A DNA stretch of 64,000 nt from Salinicoccus carnicancri Crm (GCF_000330705.1 NZ_ANAM01000001.1:1-64000), one strand, 5' to 3'; positions 43,077 through 54,444 are shown, counted from the first letter of the stretch. Translations and numbers: made by a program. The notes: generated by a model not told the origin, from the sequence alone.

Positions 43077-45812
43077 TTAAATATCAAAATCTTCTTGTTG
43101 ATACATTGTGAGTCCTTCAAAATTTTTACTTAAAGTAATTTGTCCTAATTGTTTTATGGTCCCACGGCCGTCATTCATAGTATAAAATTTAAGCCCTTTA
43201 ATTTTAACCCCCTCAACATTATCATCAATTATAATTTCTGCCTCATTTTCATTAATGTAGTTTAACAGCTTTTCTTTCCACTGTTCTCTTTCGAGGTGCA
43301 CTGGCCCCTTCGGTTCTATAAACACTTGAATAAAAAATTCGGCATTCTTTAAATAAAGTATAAAGTCAGGTTGAAATCCCTCTATATTCATTTCATAAGT
43401 TGTATAATCAAACTGATGTAACATTAATTTATGATTTTTCGCAGATTCTCTATGCATATTTTCATCCATTCGGATTAAATAAACTTCTTCATATTCTTTT
43501 TTAAGTTCTTCAACACGCTCACTAATACGATCAATTAATTGTTTCTCAGTCAGATTAATGATTGCGGTATCATATGCATAGAAATCTTCTTTAATTTCAT
43601 ATCTTTCGACATGTTGAGGACTTTTGGATAAATATAACTGTGAAGTATCATAATTAGGTACTCTCTTTTTATAATTAGAAATATAGTCTTTGATTGGATA
43701 ACCAATAAATTGATTCGTTCCTCGTTTATATGAATAGCCTTTTTTAATTTTTTGAGCAGTTTCCAACAAATAGCGCTCTAAAATTTCTAATTTCTGGTAT
43801 GGTGTTATATCACTTTCTGACATTGTAACAGGTCCAGTAACATAAATTGTTCTATTGTAAATATTTAGCCATTTCTTTGATAAAAATTCTTCTTTAGAGG
43901 CAACTTTGGGTACATAATTTTTAAGGTTACTAAAATGATAAAAAGAAATTTTGCTCATTGCCTTTTTTATATATCTTTTATCTATAGATAATTTAATACT
44001 AGTAGTTTTTTCTGTATCCTCATATATTGTTTTGTCACTATATCCAAATTCCTGAACAGAAGAGAACCAAGGAATATAAATATCATTAATATTATCAATA
44101 CCATATTTATCTAAACCATTAAAATCATCTGCACTCAACTGAACCGTTTTATTATAATATATATACCCATACTTCCAAACATCTGTATCCTTAAAGCTTT
44201 TCTTAACTTTCACATCAAGTAGAGGATTTTTCTTATCTTCACCTGTTGGTAAATTTATATCATCGAGTGATTGAATTAGATTTTTTAAATACTGAGGTTC
44301 ATTAAGTGTATGATAATGGAGGGTTTCTAATAAAAGACTATCTTTACTATCATCTTCAAATCTTCTTTGATATGACTGTTGGTTGTTAAGAAAGAAAGGA
44401 TTATACCTAGCACCTCGACCAATCAGTTGTGCTTCAGAGTTTGTGGACTTTTTATTCCCTTTCACTGTTGATGGATTACTAATCCTCACAATATCATATA
44501 AATTAAGAACATCCCAACCTTCTGTTAACTTAGCAACCGCAAATATTGCACGATTGAGATTCTCAGGACTTTCTAAACTATTTAAAGCTTCGTATTGTCC
44601 TTTTTCTAACATACCTTTACCACGATCACTATCATTTGCATTTATAACACGATTCGATGAAAATTCCCTTTTAATGTCTTGGATGATTTCATATAATATC
44701 TCTTTATTTCTTAAATAATATTCGCGGGCCATTGCAAGTGTCTCGCTAGAAACATCGTCACTCATTTGCCCTTGTCTCTCTAAAAAGTTAATTACTTTTT
44801 CAACTGATAATTCTTCTATAAGTTGATTAAATAGTGTTTCTGCTTCGTTTGAATCATTAATTTTTTGAGATTTAAACATGATTACTGGCTTTATATAAGT
44901 ATCGTGTTGCTCCAAAGCATAACGGCGTCTATACTCGCTTAATAGAATGACTCTTAACATATTTTGTTCATCTGTATTACCCGACTGAATACGTTTCACA
45001 TTTTTTGAGAATCGATCATGTATAAATCGATCTAAAGCATAACGATAAATGACCTTATCTCGATACTTCTCATAAATATTCTTATTATCTAAATCAATAG
45101 TGGCTGTAAATTCTAAGAGCTGGTTATCTCTACGGGCATGCAGAATCGTATTAATCGCCTTTTCCCATGACCGCTCTGATTCTTTTTCTGCTTTAGTTGA
45201 GGCAGAATAATGATGTGCTTCATCGCCTAAGATTACTACCTTATTTCTAGCATAGTCTTGTTCACTCATTGAGTTTTCACTTTGCGTATAAATATCTCCA
45301 GCAACACGTTGGACTGATGATAATTTTAAATAAATAGTGTTTTCCTCTTGAATTTTAGGAAATACTTCTACCGTTTTAATAGTAATTTTTTTACCATCAA
45401 TTTCTATTGGATTGTTAAATAGGTATTTTTTTGATGCGGTCTCAGTGAGATTATCAATCGTTTTGTTTAAAACACTATTGGTGTTAACTAAGAATAAAAA
45501 ATTTTGATATTCGTGTTCATAAAATAAATATAAAATTAATCCTGCCATCAAGTCCGTTTTTCCTGACCCCGTTGCCATGTTGAATAATACATGATTAATA
45601 TTTCTATATTTAAAATTTTCATCACTTTGAATGTAATGATAGTATCTCAATGCTTCTTGTTGATACCCCCTAAATGAATGAATCATATTCTGTTGTAAAT
45701 AAAATGGATATTCCCAATCTAAATTACTATTGAATAAGCTCATATTTAAATTTTCTAATTCTTCTAGTAAAGGTAAAGATAATTTCTTTTTATATTTTTT
45801 TTTAATCACCAT
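43077..45812 (-). CDS. Type III restriction enzyme, Res helicase-nuclease subunit
   Basis: 911 residues, intact. Superfamily 2 helicase motifs: NMATGSGKT (I), VILGDEAHH (II), EFTATID (III), AQLIGRGARYNP (VI). A C-terminal PD-(D/E)XK nuclease reads EGFQPDFILYL then VFIEPKGP. In complex with Mod it translocates or slides and cuts DNA when two unmethylated sites face each other. The ATG is 2 bases after mod, so the genes are coupled. No damage seen. Confidence 0.93.
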   Translation of the reverse strand: MVIKKKYKKKLSLPLLEELENLNMSLFNSNLDWEYPFYLQQNMIHSFRGYQQEALRYYHYIQSDENFKYRNINHVLFNMATGSGKTDLMAGLILYLFYEHEYQNFLFLVNTNSVLNKTIDNLTETASKKYLFNNPIEIDGKKITIKTVEVFPKIQEENTIYLKLSSVQRVAGDIYTQSENSMSEQDYARNKVVILGDEAHHYSASTKAEKESERSWEKAINTILHARRDNQLLEFTATIDLDNKNIYEKYRDKVIYRYALDRFIHDRFSKNVKRIQSGNTDEQNMLRVILLSEYRRRYALEQHDTYIKPVIMFKSQKINDSNEAETLFNQLIEELSVEKVINFLERQGQMSDDVSSETLAMAREYYLRNKEILYEIIQDIKREFSSNRVINANDSDRGKGMLEKGQYEALNSLESPENLNRAIFAVAKLTEGWDVLNLYDIVRISNPSTVKGNKKSTNSEAQLIGRGARYNPFFLNNQQSYQRRFEDDSKDSLLLETLHYHTLNEPQYLKNLIQSLDDINLPTGEDKKNPLLDVKVKKSFKDTDVWKYGYIYYNKTVQLSADDFNGLDKYGIDNINDIYIPWFSSVQEFGYSDKTIYEDTEKTTSIKLSIDKRYIKKAMSKISFYHFSNLKNYVPKVASKEEFLSKKWLNIYNRTIYVTGPVTMSESDITPYQKLEILERYLLETAQKIKKGYSYKRGTNQFIGYPIKDYISNYKKRVPNYDTSQLYLSKSPQHVERYEIKEDFYAYDTAIINLTEKQLIDRISERVEELKKEYEEVYLIRMDENMHRESAKNHKLMLHQFDYTTYEMNIEGFQPDFILYLKNAEFFIQVFIEPKGPVHLEREQWKEKLLNYINENEAEIIIDDNVEGVKIKGLKFYTMNDGRGTIKQLGQITLSKNFEGLTMYQQEDFDI

Positions 45813-45814
45813 CT

Positions 45815-47737
45815 TTACACCTCATCTTCACTATAAAATGAGTCATTAAATGCATAATCACTATTTGAAATTAGATCACGTACATTTGCGTCATCAATTT
45901 CTGAATAATTGTAATAAAGTTGATTTTTATCAATAATCTTTATAAGTATCATCTTTTGTTCTTTAAATGGGTTCTGCCATAATGATTCTTGAATCTCTTG
46001 TAAATCAACTTGGAAATTTAAATCAACATTATCCAACATACGAGAATATATATCTATTAACTCGCTTGTATCTTCTGCATCCATTATAGATTGAATATAA
46101 CCTCTACTCTTCTCCATTAATTCGATATATATAAAAGGTGTTACTTTCTTAGATTCATCTTTAGCTAACAATCTAGGTATTTGAACAGTTTCTATATAAG
46201 GCATTTGCTCTATCATCACAAATGTTCTATTACCTCTATCTTCTTTATTTAACATCTGAACAGCATGTGCAGTAGTGCCTGACCCAGAGAAGAAATCTAA
46301 TACTTTAGCATTTTTTTTATATTTTATTACAGAATATAATGCATCATAAACTGAATAAATTGATTTAGGAAACGAGAAGTCCGCATTAGGAACCAATTTC
46401 TTTAATAGTTGCTTACCATGGACACTAGCATCATAGAGTGGAGATTGCCAAACTGTCTTATATTGTCCAAAGTTCTTTCCTAACATAATTTCGTATCTAT
46501 TATTATTTTTCTTCACTACATGAAGCATTTCTTGTATACTTTCAATAGTTTGTCGAGCATACCTCCATTTTCTCTCAATACCTTTAGTATCAATAGGATA
46601 GACATAAGCTACGCCCTCTTTGATTTCTGTTTGTTTAGGGTGTGTATCATCTTCTACTATTTCTCCAAAACCTACTATTTCATTTGTATCTAAATCAACT
46701 AGTATTGGGAAAAATGTATTTCTGCCATCTGTCCGCAGAGATTCTCCTCCCCAGTTTCTTAAGTTCGACAAACTAATTTCACTATCTAAAAGCTTACGAT
46801 CTTCTATAACCTTTTTGCCTTCAGGAAATACAAAATATAAAAATTCATTACTATATGAGAAATTTGTTCCTTGAACACCTCTTGGATTATGTATTACTGT
46901 GATTAAATGATTTTCATAATCTGGGAATAATTCATCTAATAAAACACCTAGATAGTTCACCTCATTTTCATCAATTGCAATAATTAACACACCATCATCT
47001 TTTTTTAATAATTTTTTTGCAATCTCAAGGCGATTTTTCATGAACACTAACCAACTTGAATGATTAAAACGATTATTATAAGAAAACGTATTATTTGAAG
47101 ATGTAACGTTGTATGGTGGATCAATATAAATCACATCAAAATCATTTAAGAATCTATTGCTTATTGAATGCAACGTTAATAAATTGTTACCTTTTATAAG
47201 TAAACTCTCACCATTATAACTACTTACCTCCTCTGCTCCTTCTTCACTATATTTTTTTGCGTTTGACAAAATTTTCTTATCTAATAAAACATCTATTTCA
47301 TTTTTAGCTATAACTTCGTTTAAAAAGGGTTCACTTGGAGTTAAATCATTTTTATCATTATCTTCTTTAGTCATACTCGCTTTTAACACAGTATCTTTAT
47401 AAGGAAAATCCAATATCACATCTGAGGTTTCTTCCAAAAACTTTCCACTACTAGTTAAGCCAATTTTCTTTGTATATTTTGTATAAGAATTTTTCCAATA
47501 TTGATCCATTTCAAATACTTTTATTAAGTTATTAATTTTCAGTATTTTTGTATCCATAATCTTTTGCGTAAACAAATTATCCAAAGTCTCATTTTGTAAT
47601 ATTGACATTATTAAGTCATGATCGTAATTGTTTAAATCTTGAATGATTTTATTCTTATTTATCTCTTTATCTATGTAATATTTATCATTAAAACTTTCTA
47701 ACACTTTTGTTATCTCATCATTTATTACTGTATCCAT
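45815..47737 (-). CDS. Type III DNA adenine methyltransferase, Mod subunit
   Basis: 640 residues. The beta-class order is clear: catalytic DVIYIDPPYN (about residue 200) precedes FFSGSGTTAHAVQML (SAM motif I, about 488). The variable target-recognition domain lies between. No simple-sequence repeat that would give phase variation is visible in or before it. It methylates one strand of an asymmetric site and guides Res. Promoter presumably in the 47738-47880 gap. Confidence 0.94.
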   Translation of the reverse strand: MDTVINDEITKVLESFNDKYYIDKEINKNKIIQDLNNYDHDLIMSILQNETLDNLFTQKIMDTKILKINNLIKVFEMDQYWKNSYTKYTKKIGLTSSGKFLEETSDVILDFPYKDTVLKASMTKEDNDKNDLTPSEPFLNEVIAKNEIDVLLDKKILSNAKKYSEEGAEEVSSYNGESLLIKGNNLLTLHSISNRFLNDFDVIYIDPPYNVTSSNNTFSYNNRFNHSSWLVFMKNRLEIAKKLLKKDDGVLIIAIDENEVNYLGVLLDELFPDYENHLITVIHNPRGVQGTNFSYSNEFLYFVFPEGKKVIEDRKLLDSEISLSNLRNWGGESLRTDGRNTFFPILVDLDTNEIVGFGEIVEDDTHPKQTEIKEGVAYVYPIDTKGIERKWRYARQTIESIQEMLHVVKKNNNRYEIMLGKNFGQYKTVWQSPLYDASVHGKQLLKKLVPNADFSFPKSIYSVYDALYSVIKYKKNAKVLDFFSGSGTTAHAVQMLNKEDRGNRTFVMIEQMPYIETVQIPRLLAKDESKKVTPFIYIELMEKSRGYIQSIMDAEDTSELIDIYSRMLDNVDLNFQVDLQEIQESLWQNPFKEQKMILIKIIDKNQLYYNYSEIDDANVRDLISNSDYAFNDSFYSEDEV

Positions 47738-47891
47738 AAATACACCTCACTAAAAATCTATTATGCTACTTTATCATTAATATGCTGGCAATGATAAACA
47801 AATCAATTAAAACTTTTTATTATAACATTTAATGCCATTAAAATTATGATAACTTTTTATATATAATTAATCAAAAAAATCCCCACACGTC

Positions 47892-47911
47892 TTGGTGGGA
47901 ATTTTGGTGGG
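47892..47911. repeat. Putative integrase arm sites, right
   Basis: Two TTGGTGGG octamers (47892-47899, 47904-47911), start-to-start 12 bp and in the same orientation as the left pair. Together with the left pair they frame the element just inside its attachment repeats. Confidence 0.7.
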
Positions 47912-48001
47912 GAATCAAGTAGATATAAATAATTTCTATCCATTTTAAAAAGCTTAAAATGCTGTTAAATCAACGTTTTCACTTCAATTTGTATTATTAC
48001 T

Positions 48002-48013
48002 TTATTCCCACTC
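48002..48013. other. Right attachment repeat within guaA
   Basis: TTATTCCCACTC covers the last codons and stop of guaA, so integration keeps the gene intact. Identical to 37661-37672. Confidence 0.85.
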
Positions 48014-49546
48014 GATTGTTGCCGGTGGCTTGCTTGTTACGTCGTAGACGACGCGGTTGATGTGCTTGCTTTCGTTCACTATCCGTTTGGAGATGCGCTC
48101 AAGGACGTCCCAGTCGATCTTGGCGAACTCGCTTGTCATGCCGTCGATGCTGGTTACAGCACGGATGCCTATTGTATGGTCGTATGTCCTGTAGTCGCCC
48201 ATGACGCCGACGGAGCGGATGTCGGGGAGGACTGTGAAATACTGCCAAATTTCGCGATCGAGTCCTGCTTTTGCGATTTCATCACGCAGAATCCAGTCGC
48301 TTTCTCTGACGATTTCCAGTTTTTCCTCTGTAATTTCCCCGAGCACGCGGATGCCGAGCCCCGGTCCGGGGAATGGCTGTCTCCACACGAGGTGCTCCGG
48401 GATGCCGAGTTCGATGCCGAGCTGCCTGACTTCATCTTTGAATAGAGTGTTGAGCGGCTCGATGAGATCGAACTGCATTTCCTCCGGCAGTCCGCCGACA
48501 TTATGGTGTGATTTGATGGTCGTTGCGGTTTCTGTACCGGATTCTATGATGTCTGTATAGAGTGTGCCCTGTGCCAGAAAATCCGCGTCTCTTAGTTTTG
48601 CGGCTTCGTCGTCGAATACATAGATGAATTCATTGCCGATGATCTTGCGTTTCTGCTCCGGATCGGAGACTCCTTTGAGCTTTCCGAGGAAGCGGTCTTT
48701 GGCATCGATCTTGATGATGTTCATGTTGAAGCCTTCTCCGAACTGTTCCATCACCATGTCGCCTTCACCTTTGCGGAGCAGGCCATGGTCGACAAAGATG
48801 CATGTCAGCTGGTCGCCGATGGCCTTATGCATCAGCACTGCTGTAACGGAGGAGTCTACACCGCCGCTCATGGCACAGATGACCTTGCTGTTGCCGACCT
48901 GTTCACGGATCTTCGCGACTTCGATGTCGATGAAGTTGTCCATGGACCATTCACCATGGCATCCTGCAATATCGCGGATGAAGTTTTTAAGGAATGTATC
49001 ACCGTTTACAGAGTGCTTGGATTCCGGATGGAACTGGACACCGTAGATGTCTTTTTCCTTATGCCTGATTCCTGCATATTTGCAAAGCGGTGTCTGGGCA
49101 ATCTGCTCGAATGCATCGGGGATGCGTGTCACTTTGTCGCTGTGACTCATGAGCACGGTCTCCATCTCAGAGAGGCCTTTGAACAACGTGGACTCTGTAT
49201 TGATATTGATCTCCGTAGACCCGAATTCCTTTTCGTCTGAAGGTACAACTTCACCGCCGAGCATCTGGGTCAAAAGCTGCATGCCGTAGCATATGCCAAG
49301 CACTGGCACACCCAGCTCGAAAATCGCCGGGTCTGCGGTATATGCATCATCTGCATACACGGATTTCGGTCCGCCGGAGAGTATGATGCCTTTCGGGTTC
49401 AGTGCTTTTATCTCTTCGATTGTAATGCTTGGATTATGGAGTTCACTGTAGACCCCGAGATCCCTGATACGGCGGGTGATCAGCTGGTTGTACTGGCTGC
49501 CGTAATCGATGACTAGAATAAGTTCCTGCTCTTTCGCCATTTCCAT
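48002..49546 (-). CDS. guaA: GMP synthase (glutamine-hydrolysing)
   Basis: 514 residues. Class I glutamine amidotransferase domain with the Cys nucleophile in [11 protein letters not shown] and His-x-Glu in QFHPESKHS; the PP-loop ATPase motif in [11 protein letters not shown]; and the C-terminal dimerisation domain ending PPATIEWE. Makes GMP from XMP. It follows guaB by 18 bases. Its 3' end is the attachment site of the integrative element, which kept the reading frame. Either ATG at 49546 or two codons on is plausible. Confidence 0.96.
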   Translation of the reverse strand: MEMAKEQELILVIDYGSQYNQLITRRIRDLGVYSELHNPSITIEEIKALNPKGIILSGGPKSVYADDAYTADPAIFELGVPVLGICYGMQLLTQMLGGEVVPSDEKEFGSTEININTESTLFKGLSEMETVLMSHSDKVTRIPDAFEQIAQTPLCKYAGIRHKEKDIYGVQFHPESKHSVNGDTFLKNFIRDIAGCHGEWSMDNFIDIEVAKIREQVGNSKVICAMSGGVDSSVTAVLMHKAIGDQLTCIFVDHGLLRKGEGDMVMEQFGEGFNMNIIKIDAKDRFLGKLKGVSDPEQKRKIIGNEFIYVFDDEAAKLRDADFLAQGTLYTDIIESGTETATTIKSHHNVGGLPEEMQFDLIEPLNTLFKDEVRQLGIELGIPEHLVWRQPFPGPGLGIRVLGEITEEKLEIVRESDWILRDEIAKAGLDREIWQYFTVLPDIRSVGVMGDYRTYDHTIGIRAVTSIDGMTSEFAKIDWDVLERISKRIVNESKHINRVVYDVTSKPPATIEWE

Positions 49547-49564
49547 CTTTCAACTGTTCCCTTC

Positions 49565-51046
<1,482 letters not shown>

Positions 51047-51128
51047 CTATTTTTTAATCCTGCACCCTTAAAGAGATATATGATAGGAACAATCAAAATA
51101 CAGTCAGTGACCGCGTATCCAATTGTGA

Positions 51129-51197
51129 TTTCATAGTAGCTTCATTTAGGGTAAAGCCTAGAAACTCATAATCCATATTATTATGATTATATGAAAT
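51129..51197 (-). promoter_or_regulatory. Guanine riboswitch of the guaB-guaA operon
   Basis: The minus strand shows the purine aptamer: TATAATCATAATAATATGG, then ATTATGAGTTTCTA, then CCCTAAAT and CTACTATGA, with P1 (TTCATA/TATGAA) and P2 (CATAAT/ATTATG) pairing. The base that decides specificity before TATG is C, which indicates guanine rather than adenine. A segment TCCTAT (about 51076-51081) downstream can pair with ATAGGA of the guaB ribosome site, so translational control is possible; I see no clear terminator. Confidence 0.88.
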
Positions 51198-51298
51198 GAA
51201 ATGAAATAAAATAATTAATTATAAATGATAACAAAAAAGCGGCGCGGTTACAACAAAGTTTTCGGCTTTCTTTACACTTTGTACCATAGTCCCGGAGT

Positions 51299-51324
51299 GT
51301 TTGGAAGTAAAGGGCCGGGGGAAT
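51299..51324 (+). promoter_or_regulatory. Sigma-B-like promoter
   Basis: GTTTGG (51299-51304), 14-bp spacer, GGGAAT (51319-51324). This is close to the sigma-B consensus GTTTAA-N12-15-GGGTAT and lies 43 bases before the stress-protein gene. Confidence 0.6.
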
Positions 51325-51366
51325 AGTCCACTATACTTAACAGAAGTCTCACAGGAGGGCGCATTT

Positions 51367-51756
51367 ATGAATTATTTTGAGCTGTATGATGATCAGGAGG
51401 CTGTACTTGACCGGATTGAACAGCTGAAGTACGACGATTATTATGAAGAGGACATACACCTTCTCGGACGCGACGACATGGAGTTCAAGGCCCTGGATTA
51501 CACAGAGGTCAACTTCCACTCCCACATCACCCATGAAAGGGGCCTGAGGGAGATTCTCTCCAATAATGAAACTGCCGAACGTTTCCTCAACAACTTCGAC
51601 CTCGGTGAAGATGAGATTGAGAAATATCTGTTCAAGATCAGCGAAGGGAACTACCTGATCTATTATGACGATGATATCCTGCAGACACGCGCCGAGGAGG
51701 CTGAAGGCACCACCGCTTCCTCAGAGGCCGATCTGACAGACAACCACGACAGGTAA
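51367..51756 (+). CDS. General stress protein with YflT domain (short)
   Basis: 129 residues. The start at 51367 has AGGAGG eight or so bases ahead. An N-terminal YflT-type domain (FELYDDQEAVLDRIEQLKYD ... ISEGNYLIYYDD) of about 100 residues is followed by a short acidic tail. Family members are general stress proteins of unknown mechanism. The sigma-B-like promoter supports stress induction. It is a paralogue of the gene at 52750 by eye. Confidence 0.8.
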   Translation: MNYFELYDDQEAVLDRIEQLKYDDYYEEDIHLLGRDDMEFKALDYTEVNFHSHITHERGLREILSNNETAERFLNNFDLGEDEIEKYLFKISEGNYLIYYDDDILQTRAEEAEGTTASSEADLTDNHDR

Positions 51757-51784
51757 TCCATAAAGAAAACAGGCCGTACGGATA

Positions 51785-52432
51785 TTACTCCGTATCGGCC
51801 TGTTTTGGTTCCAGGTGATATGCTTTATCCTCTTTGACCAGCTGGAGGGGAACCGGGTACCCCGGATCCGTAAAATCCACGAGTATGGCTTCCGAAACTC
51901 CAGCCTCTTGCCCTTTTTGGATGCATATGCTCCTGATTTCAGCTTCGTCCAATGTTTCATCTGAGCCGTGTTTCATGTAACTGTTCATCATCTGATTGTA
52001 ATGGTGGAGCGTCAGCCCGCCCTGTCCGTTCCCTTTCTGGGGCAGCTTCACTTCTTTGTATTTCTGTAAAAACTCATAATAGGTATAATATGGCTGTTCG
52101 ATATCATTACAGGCATTAAATCCGTCAAAGTATACGTGATATTCCTTTTTGATTTCCCTTTGTATTCGAGCATCCAGTTTTCGCATCGAACCCTGGATTT
52201 TACAAAAAATCTCAAGAATCAGTTCCACATCCTCCGATACTTTGATCGGAACGCCATCCCCGCCGAAACTTATAGACTCCAGAAGAACCGGGTATTTCTT
52301 TTCAATGCCATTCACAATGATGTCCTGGTAGTAATCATAAGAATCCTCTTCATCGTTACTGCTTAGTAGACTCATGATTTTGTACTGATTGAACATTAAT
52401 AGACGTATTGCTGAATTTTCAAGACTTTGCAC
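51785..52432 (-). CDS. YfbU-family protein
   Basis: 215 residues. Family features: RLLMFNQYKIMSLL at the N-terminus, a central helical part, and FDGFNACNDIEQPYYTYYEF near residue 120. The last 60 residues are extra relative to the enterobacterial protein. Function unknown; YfbU is linked to stress or cell-death phenotypes in E. coli. The start is GTG with a purine-rich GGAGAGG ahead. Convergent with the stress gene. Confidence 0.75.
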   Translation of the reverse strand: MQSLENSAIRLLMFNQYKIMSLLSSNDEEDSYDYYQDIIVNGIEKKYPVLLESISFGGDGVPIKVSEDVELILEIFCKIQGSMRKLDARIQREIKKEYHVYFDGFNACNDIEQPYYTYYEFLQKYKEVKLPQKGNGQGGLTLHHYNQMMNSYMKHGSDETLDEAEIRSICIQKGQEAGVSEAILVDFTDPGYPVPLQLVKEDKAYHLEPKQADTE

Positions 52433-52661
52433 TTTCCCTCTCCGCCTTCACAATTTAAATTGTTAAAACCTGAAACCAGCATTCAAATATCTCCTTTTTT
52501 GATGAGTGAACAGTAATTACATTTTAATAGTATATCAACTGAATTATTAATACCAGTATTCATATCCTTTTTTACATAATAAGATCAATTTTGGCAAAAT
52601 ATTCTTTTTGATATCAAGCTTCTGCTATATTCCGGCAGCAGGGTTGCAATACTGCATGATA

Positions 52662-52686
52662 GTTTATATTGAGCGGTTCAGGGTAG
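52662..52686 (+). promoter_or_regulatory. Sigma-B-like promoter
   Basis: GTTTAT (52662-52667), 13-bp spacer, GGGTAG (52681-52686): two mismatches to sigma-B consensus. It lies 63 bases before the larger stress protein gene. The remainder of 52433-52661 shows no gene. Confidence 0.65.
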
Positions 52687-52749
52687 ATATTTAATATATG
52701 AATTGAAATCCGAAGATGAACATTATGATGAAAATTGGAGGAATCTATC

Positions 52750-53775
52750 ATGCATAATATTGAAACATACCAAAGTGAAGATGAGCTGCTCGGCAGGATA
52801 GAACAACTGAAAACCGATGGTATACAGGAAGAAACCATCACCGTCGTTTCCAAAAATCCTCTTGAAAAATCTTCTTTCGAATACACGAACATCAATATCA
52901 AATCAGCAGAAGGCACGGCATGGGACAAGATTGTATCGTTCTTTTCATCAGATGATGCAAAAGAACGGGTCATGGCAGATTTAGACCTCGACCATCAGAG
53001 TGAACAGAAATTCAGAGGTGAACTCGACCGCGGCAACATCCTCCTCTATGTGGACAGGCAGGGTTCGGGGGCAATTGCCAAAGAACCTGTGGTGGATGAT
53101 ACTCCTGATGCGATGGAGCCTGACGAACAGGACAGGGAGGATGCTGCGAATATGACGGCGGGCGGCACAGCCGGTGCTGCCGGTGTTGCAGGGGTTACAG
53201 CACACGATGACATTGCAGACAGGACAGAAAATGGCGGATCATCCGGACAGGATATTTCCCGGGAAAATGAGGATAATGACAGTAAAGATTCTTCCGGACA
53301 GTTTCACAATCCGGGAAACGAGGAGGGGGTCACATTGGACAAATCGCGTGAAACTCATGACCACAGCAGAAAACTGATTGAGGACGATGAACAGATGGCA
53401 TACGGCGAAGGCACCGATGAACACATCACAGTGGATCCGTCTGTCGAAACCGACAGGGAGGAAACCGATGCAGAAAAAATCGAACACCGTATGGAACCGG
53501 ATTATCTCAAAAACAGCCGGGATGACTTCAACTTCGGCAACAAGGATACGGTCATCAATGAGTACAAGATGGACGACCGGAGAAACCAGCATCTGGTCGA
53601 CACCCATAACCATCCCGAGCTGGCTGAAGAGGTTTCACCTGAAGAAGAGCAAAGGCCCGGAGAGGACAGCCGTGAACTGATCGATAAAAGCCCTGATGAG
53701 AAAGACAGGGACTACAGTTTCAAAAGAGATATTGATGGTGAACAGGTCATCAGACTCAATGATGAGGAACGATGA
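52750..53775 (+). CDS. General stress protein with YflT domain and long acidic C-terminal region
   Basis: 341 residues. YflT domain at about 1-105 (ETYQSEDELLGRIEQLKTDG ... DRGNILLYVDRQ), then a Gly/Ala-rich hinge (GGTAGAAGVAGV) and a highly charged disordered region with many D, E, N, H. The acidic low-complexity region may bind ions or act as a hydration shield; that is inference. The ATG follows GGAGG. A strong bidirectional terminator follows the stop. Confidence 0.8.
   Translation: MHNIETYQSEDELLGRIEQLKTDGIQEETITVVSKNPLEKSSFEYTNINIKSAEGTAWDKIVSFFSSDDAKERVMADLDLDHQSEQKFRGELDRGNILLYVDRQGSGAIAKEPVVDDTPDAMEPDEQDREDAANMTAGGTAGAAGVAGVTAHDDIADRTENGGSSGQDISRENEDNDSKDSSGQFHNPGNEEGVTLDKSRETHDHSRKLIEDDEQMAYGEGTDEHITVDPSVETDREETDAEKIEHRMEPDYLKNSRDDFNFGNKDTVINEYKMDDRRNQHLVDTHNHPELAEEVSPEEEQRPGEDSRELIDKSPDEKDRDYSFKRDIDGEQVIRLNDEER
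53254..53267. promoter_or_regulatory. Noc-binding-site-like sequence (one mismatch)
   Basis: ATTTCCCGGGAAAA differs from the 14-bp Noc consensus at the last base. It lies inside the stress protein gene. Confidence 0.4.
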
Positions 53776-53816
53776 TATGAAAGAGGCCGATCAGTTTTGA
53801 CCGGCCTCTTTCATAT
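53775..53816. terminator. Bidirectional terminator
   Basis: ATATGAAAGAGGCCG (53775-53789) pairs with CGGCCTCTTTCATAT (53802-53816), 15 bp, between two converging genes. Confidence 0.88.
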
Positions 53817-53817
53817 T

Positions 53818-54198
53818 CTAGTCAGATTCCGATACTGCGAAATAGTTGTCTTCCCCATCTTTGAAGTTGAATACTTTGCTGCCGGCCATCTCCGTCATCT
53901 CACCTACTGTAATCCCCTTGCTTTTCATATCTTCATACAGTGCCCCGGCGTCCTCCGTCTCAAACATCAAAGAAGGTGTGCCCATCCCCAGTTCCGGGCT
54001 GTACTTTCTGATGAATGCTTTCTCGAAAATCGTGATGGATGTTTCAGATTTTCCATCCGGTGCGACTTCAACCGCTTTGTACCCTTCCGGCAGCTCCTCT
54101 TCCGACACGACCGTAAACCCGAGTCCGTCTCTCCAAAACTTTACAGCCTCTTCCTGATTGTCCACGTAAAGCATCACCCCGGCCAATTTTTTGATCAC
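53818..54198 (-). CDS. VOC-family (glyoxalase-like) protein
   Basis: 126 residues: MLYVDNQEEAVKFWRDGLGF then EVAPDGKSETSITIFE and a second beta-alpha unit, the usual two-module VOC fold, with Glu and Asp metal-ligand candidates. The start is a GTG at 54198 with GGAGG nine bases ahead; the frame extends upstream but is hydrophobic-free noise. Substrate unknown; could be a small resistance or detoxification protein. Confidence 0.85.
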   Translation of the reverse strand: MIKKLAGVMLYVDNQEEAVKFWRDGLGFTVVSEEELPEGYKAVEVAPDGKSETSITIFEKAFIRKYSPELGMGTPSLMFETEDAGALYEDMKSKGITVGEMTEMAGSKVFNFKDGEDNYFAVSESD

Positions 54199-54444
54199 GT
54201 TTCCATACCTCCAGACATAATTTTTATAAAGCGTTTTCAACTTCATTATAAAGAAAATATAAATATATACAAAAGATAACAAATTACAATTATTTTACGT
54301 TAGATTTTGAGTTGATCTGTTATTTGATAAATAAATTTCCTGAAATCGGGTATATGAATAGTGTTTTGGGATAAAAATACTTCCAAATAGCCAATTCAGT
54401 ACTTTGCTGAAAAGTATATGCAAAATAATGAGGAGGATTCATAG

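Larger units (their letters stand above)
37661..48013. mobile_element. Integrative (probably mobilizable) element in the guaA 3' end, with type III RM cargo
   Basis: Flanked by identical direct repeats TTATTCCCACTC (37661-37672 and 48002-48013); the right copy is the last 12 bases of guaA including its stop codon. Between the repeats (10.3 kb) lie integrase, excisionase-like protein, HUH protein, FtsK-like ATPase, membrane protein, YdcP-like protein, Xre regulator and the res-mod pair. Base composition is clearly more AT-rich than the flanking guaA. Integration at guaA is a known niche of islands in Firmicutes. No VirB4, VirB6 or lytic transglycosylase gene is present. Confidence 0.88.

Noticed and set aside
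45815-47737. Phase-variable repeats in mod
   Set aside because: Type III mod genes are often phase variable, but I found no run of tandem short repeats in the gene or just before it.
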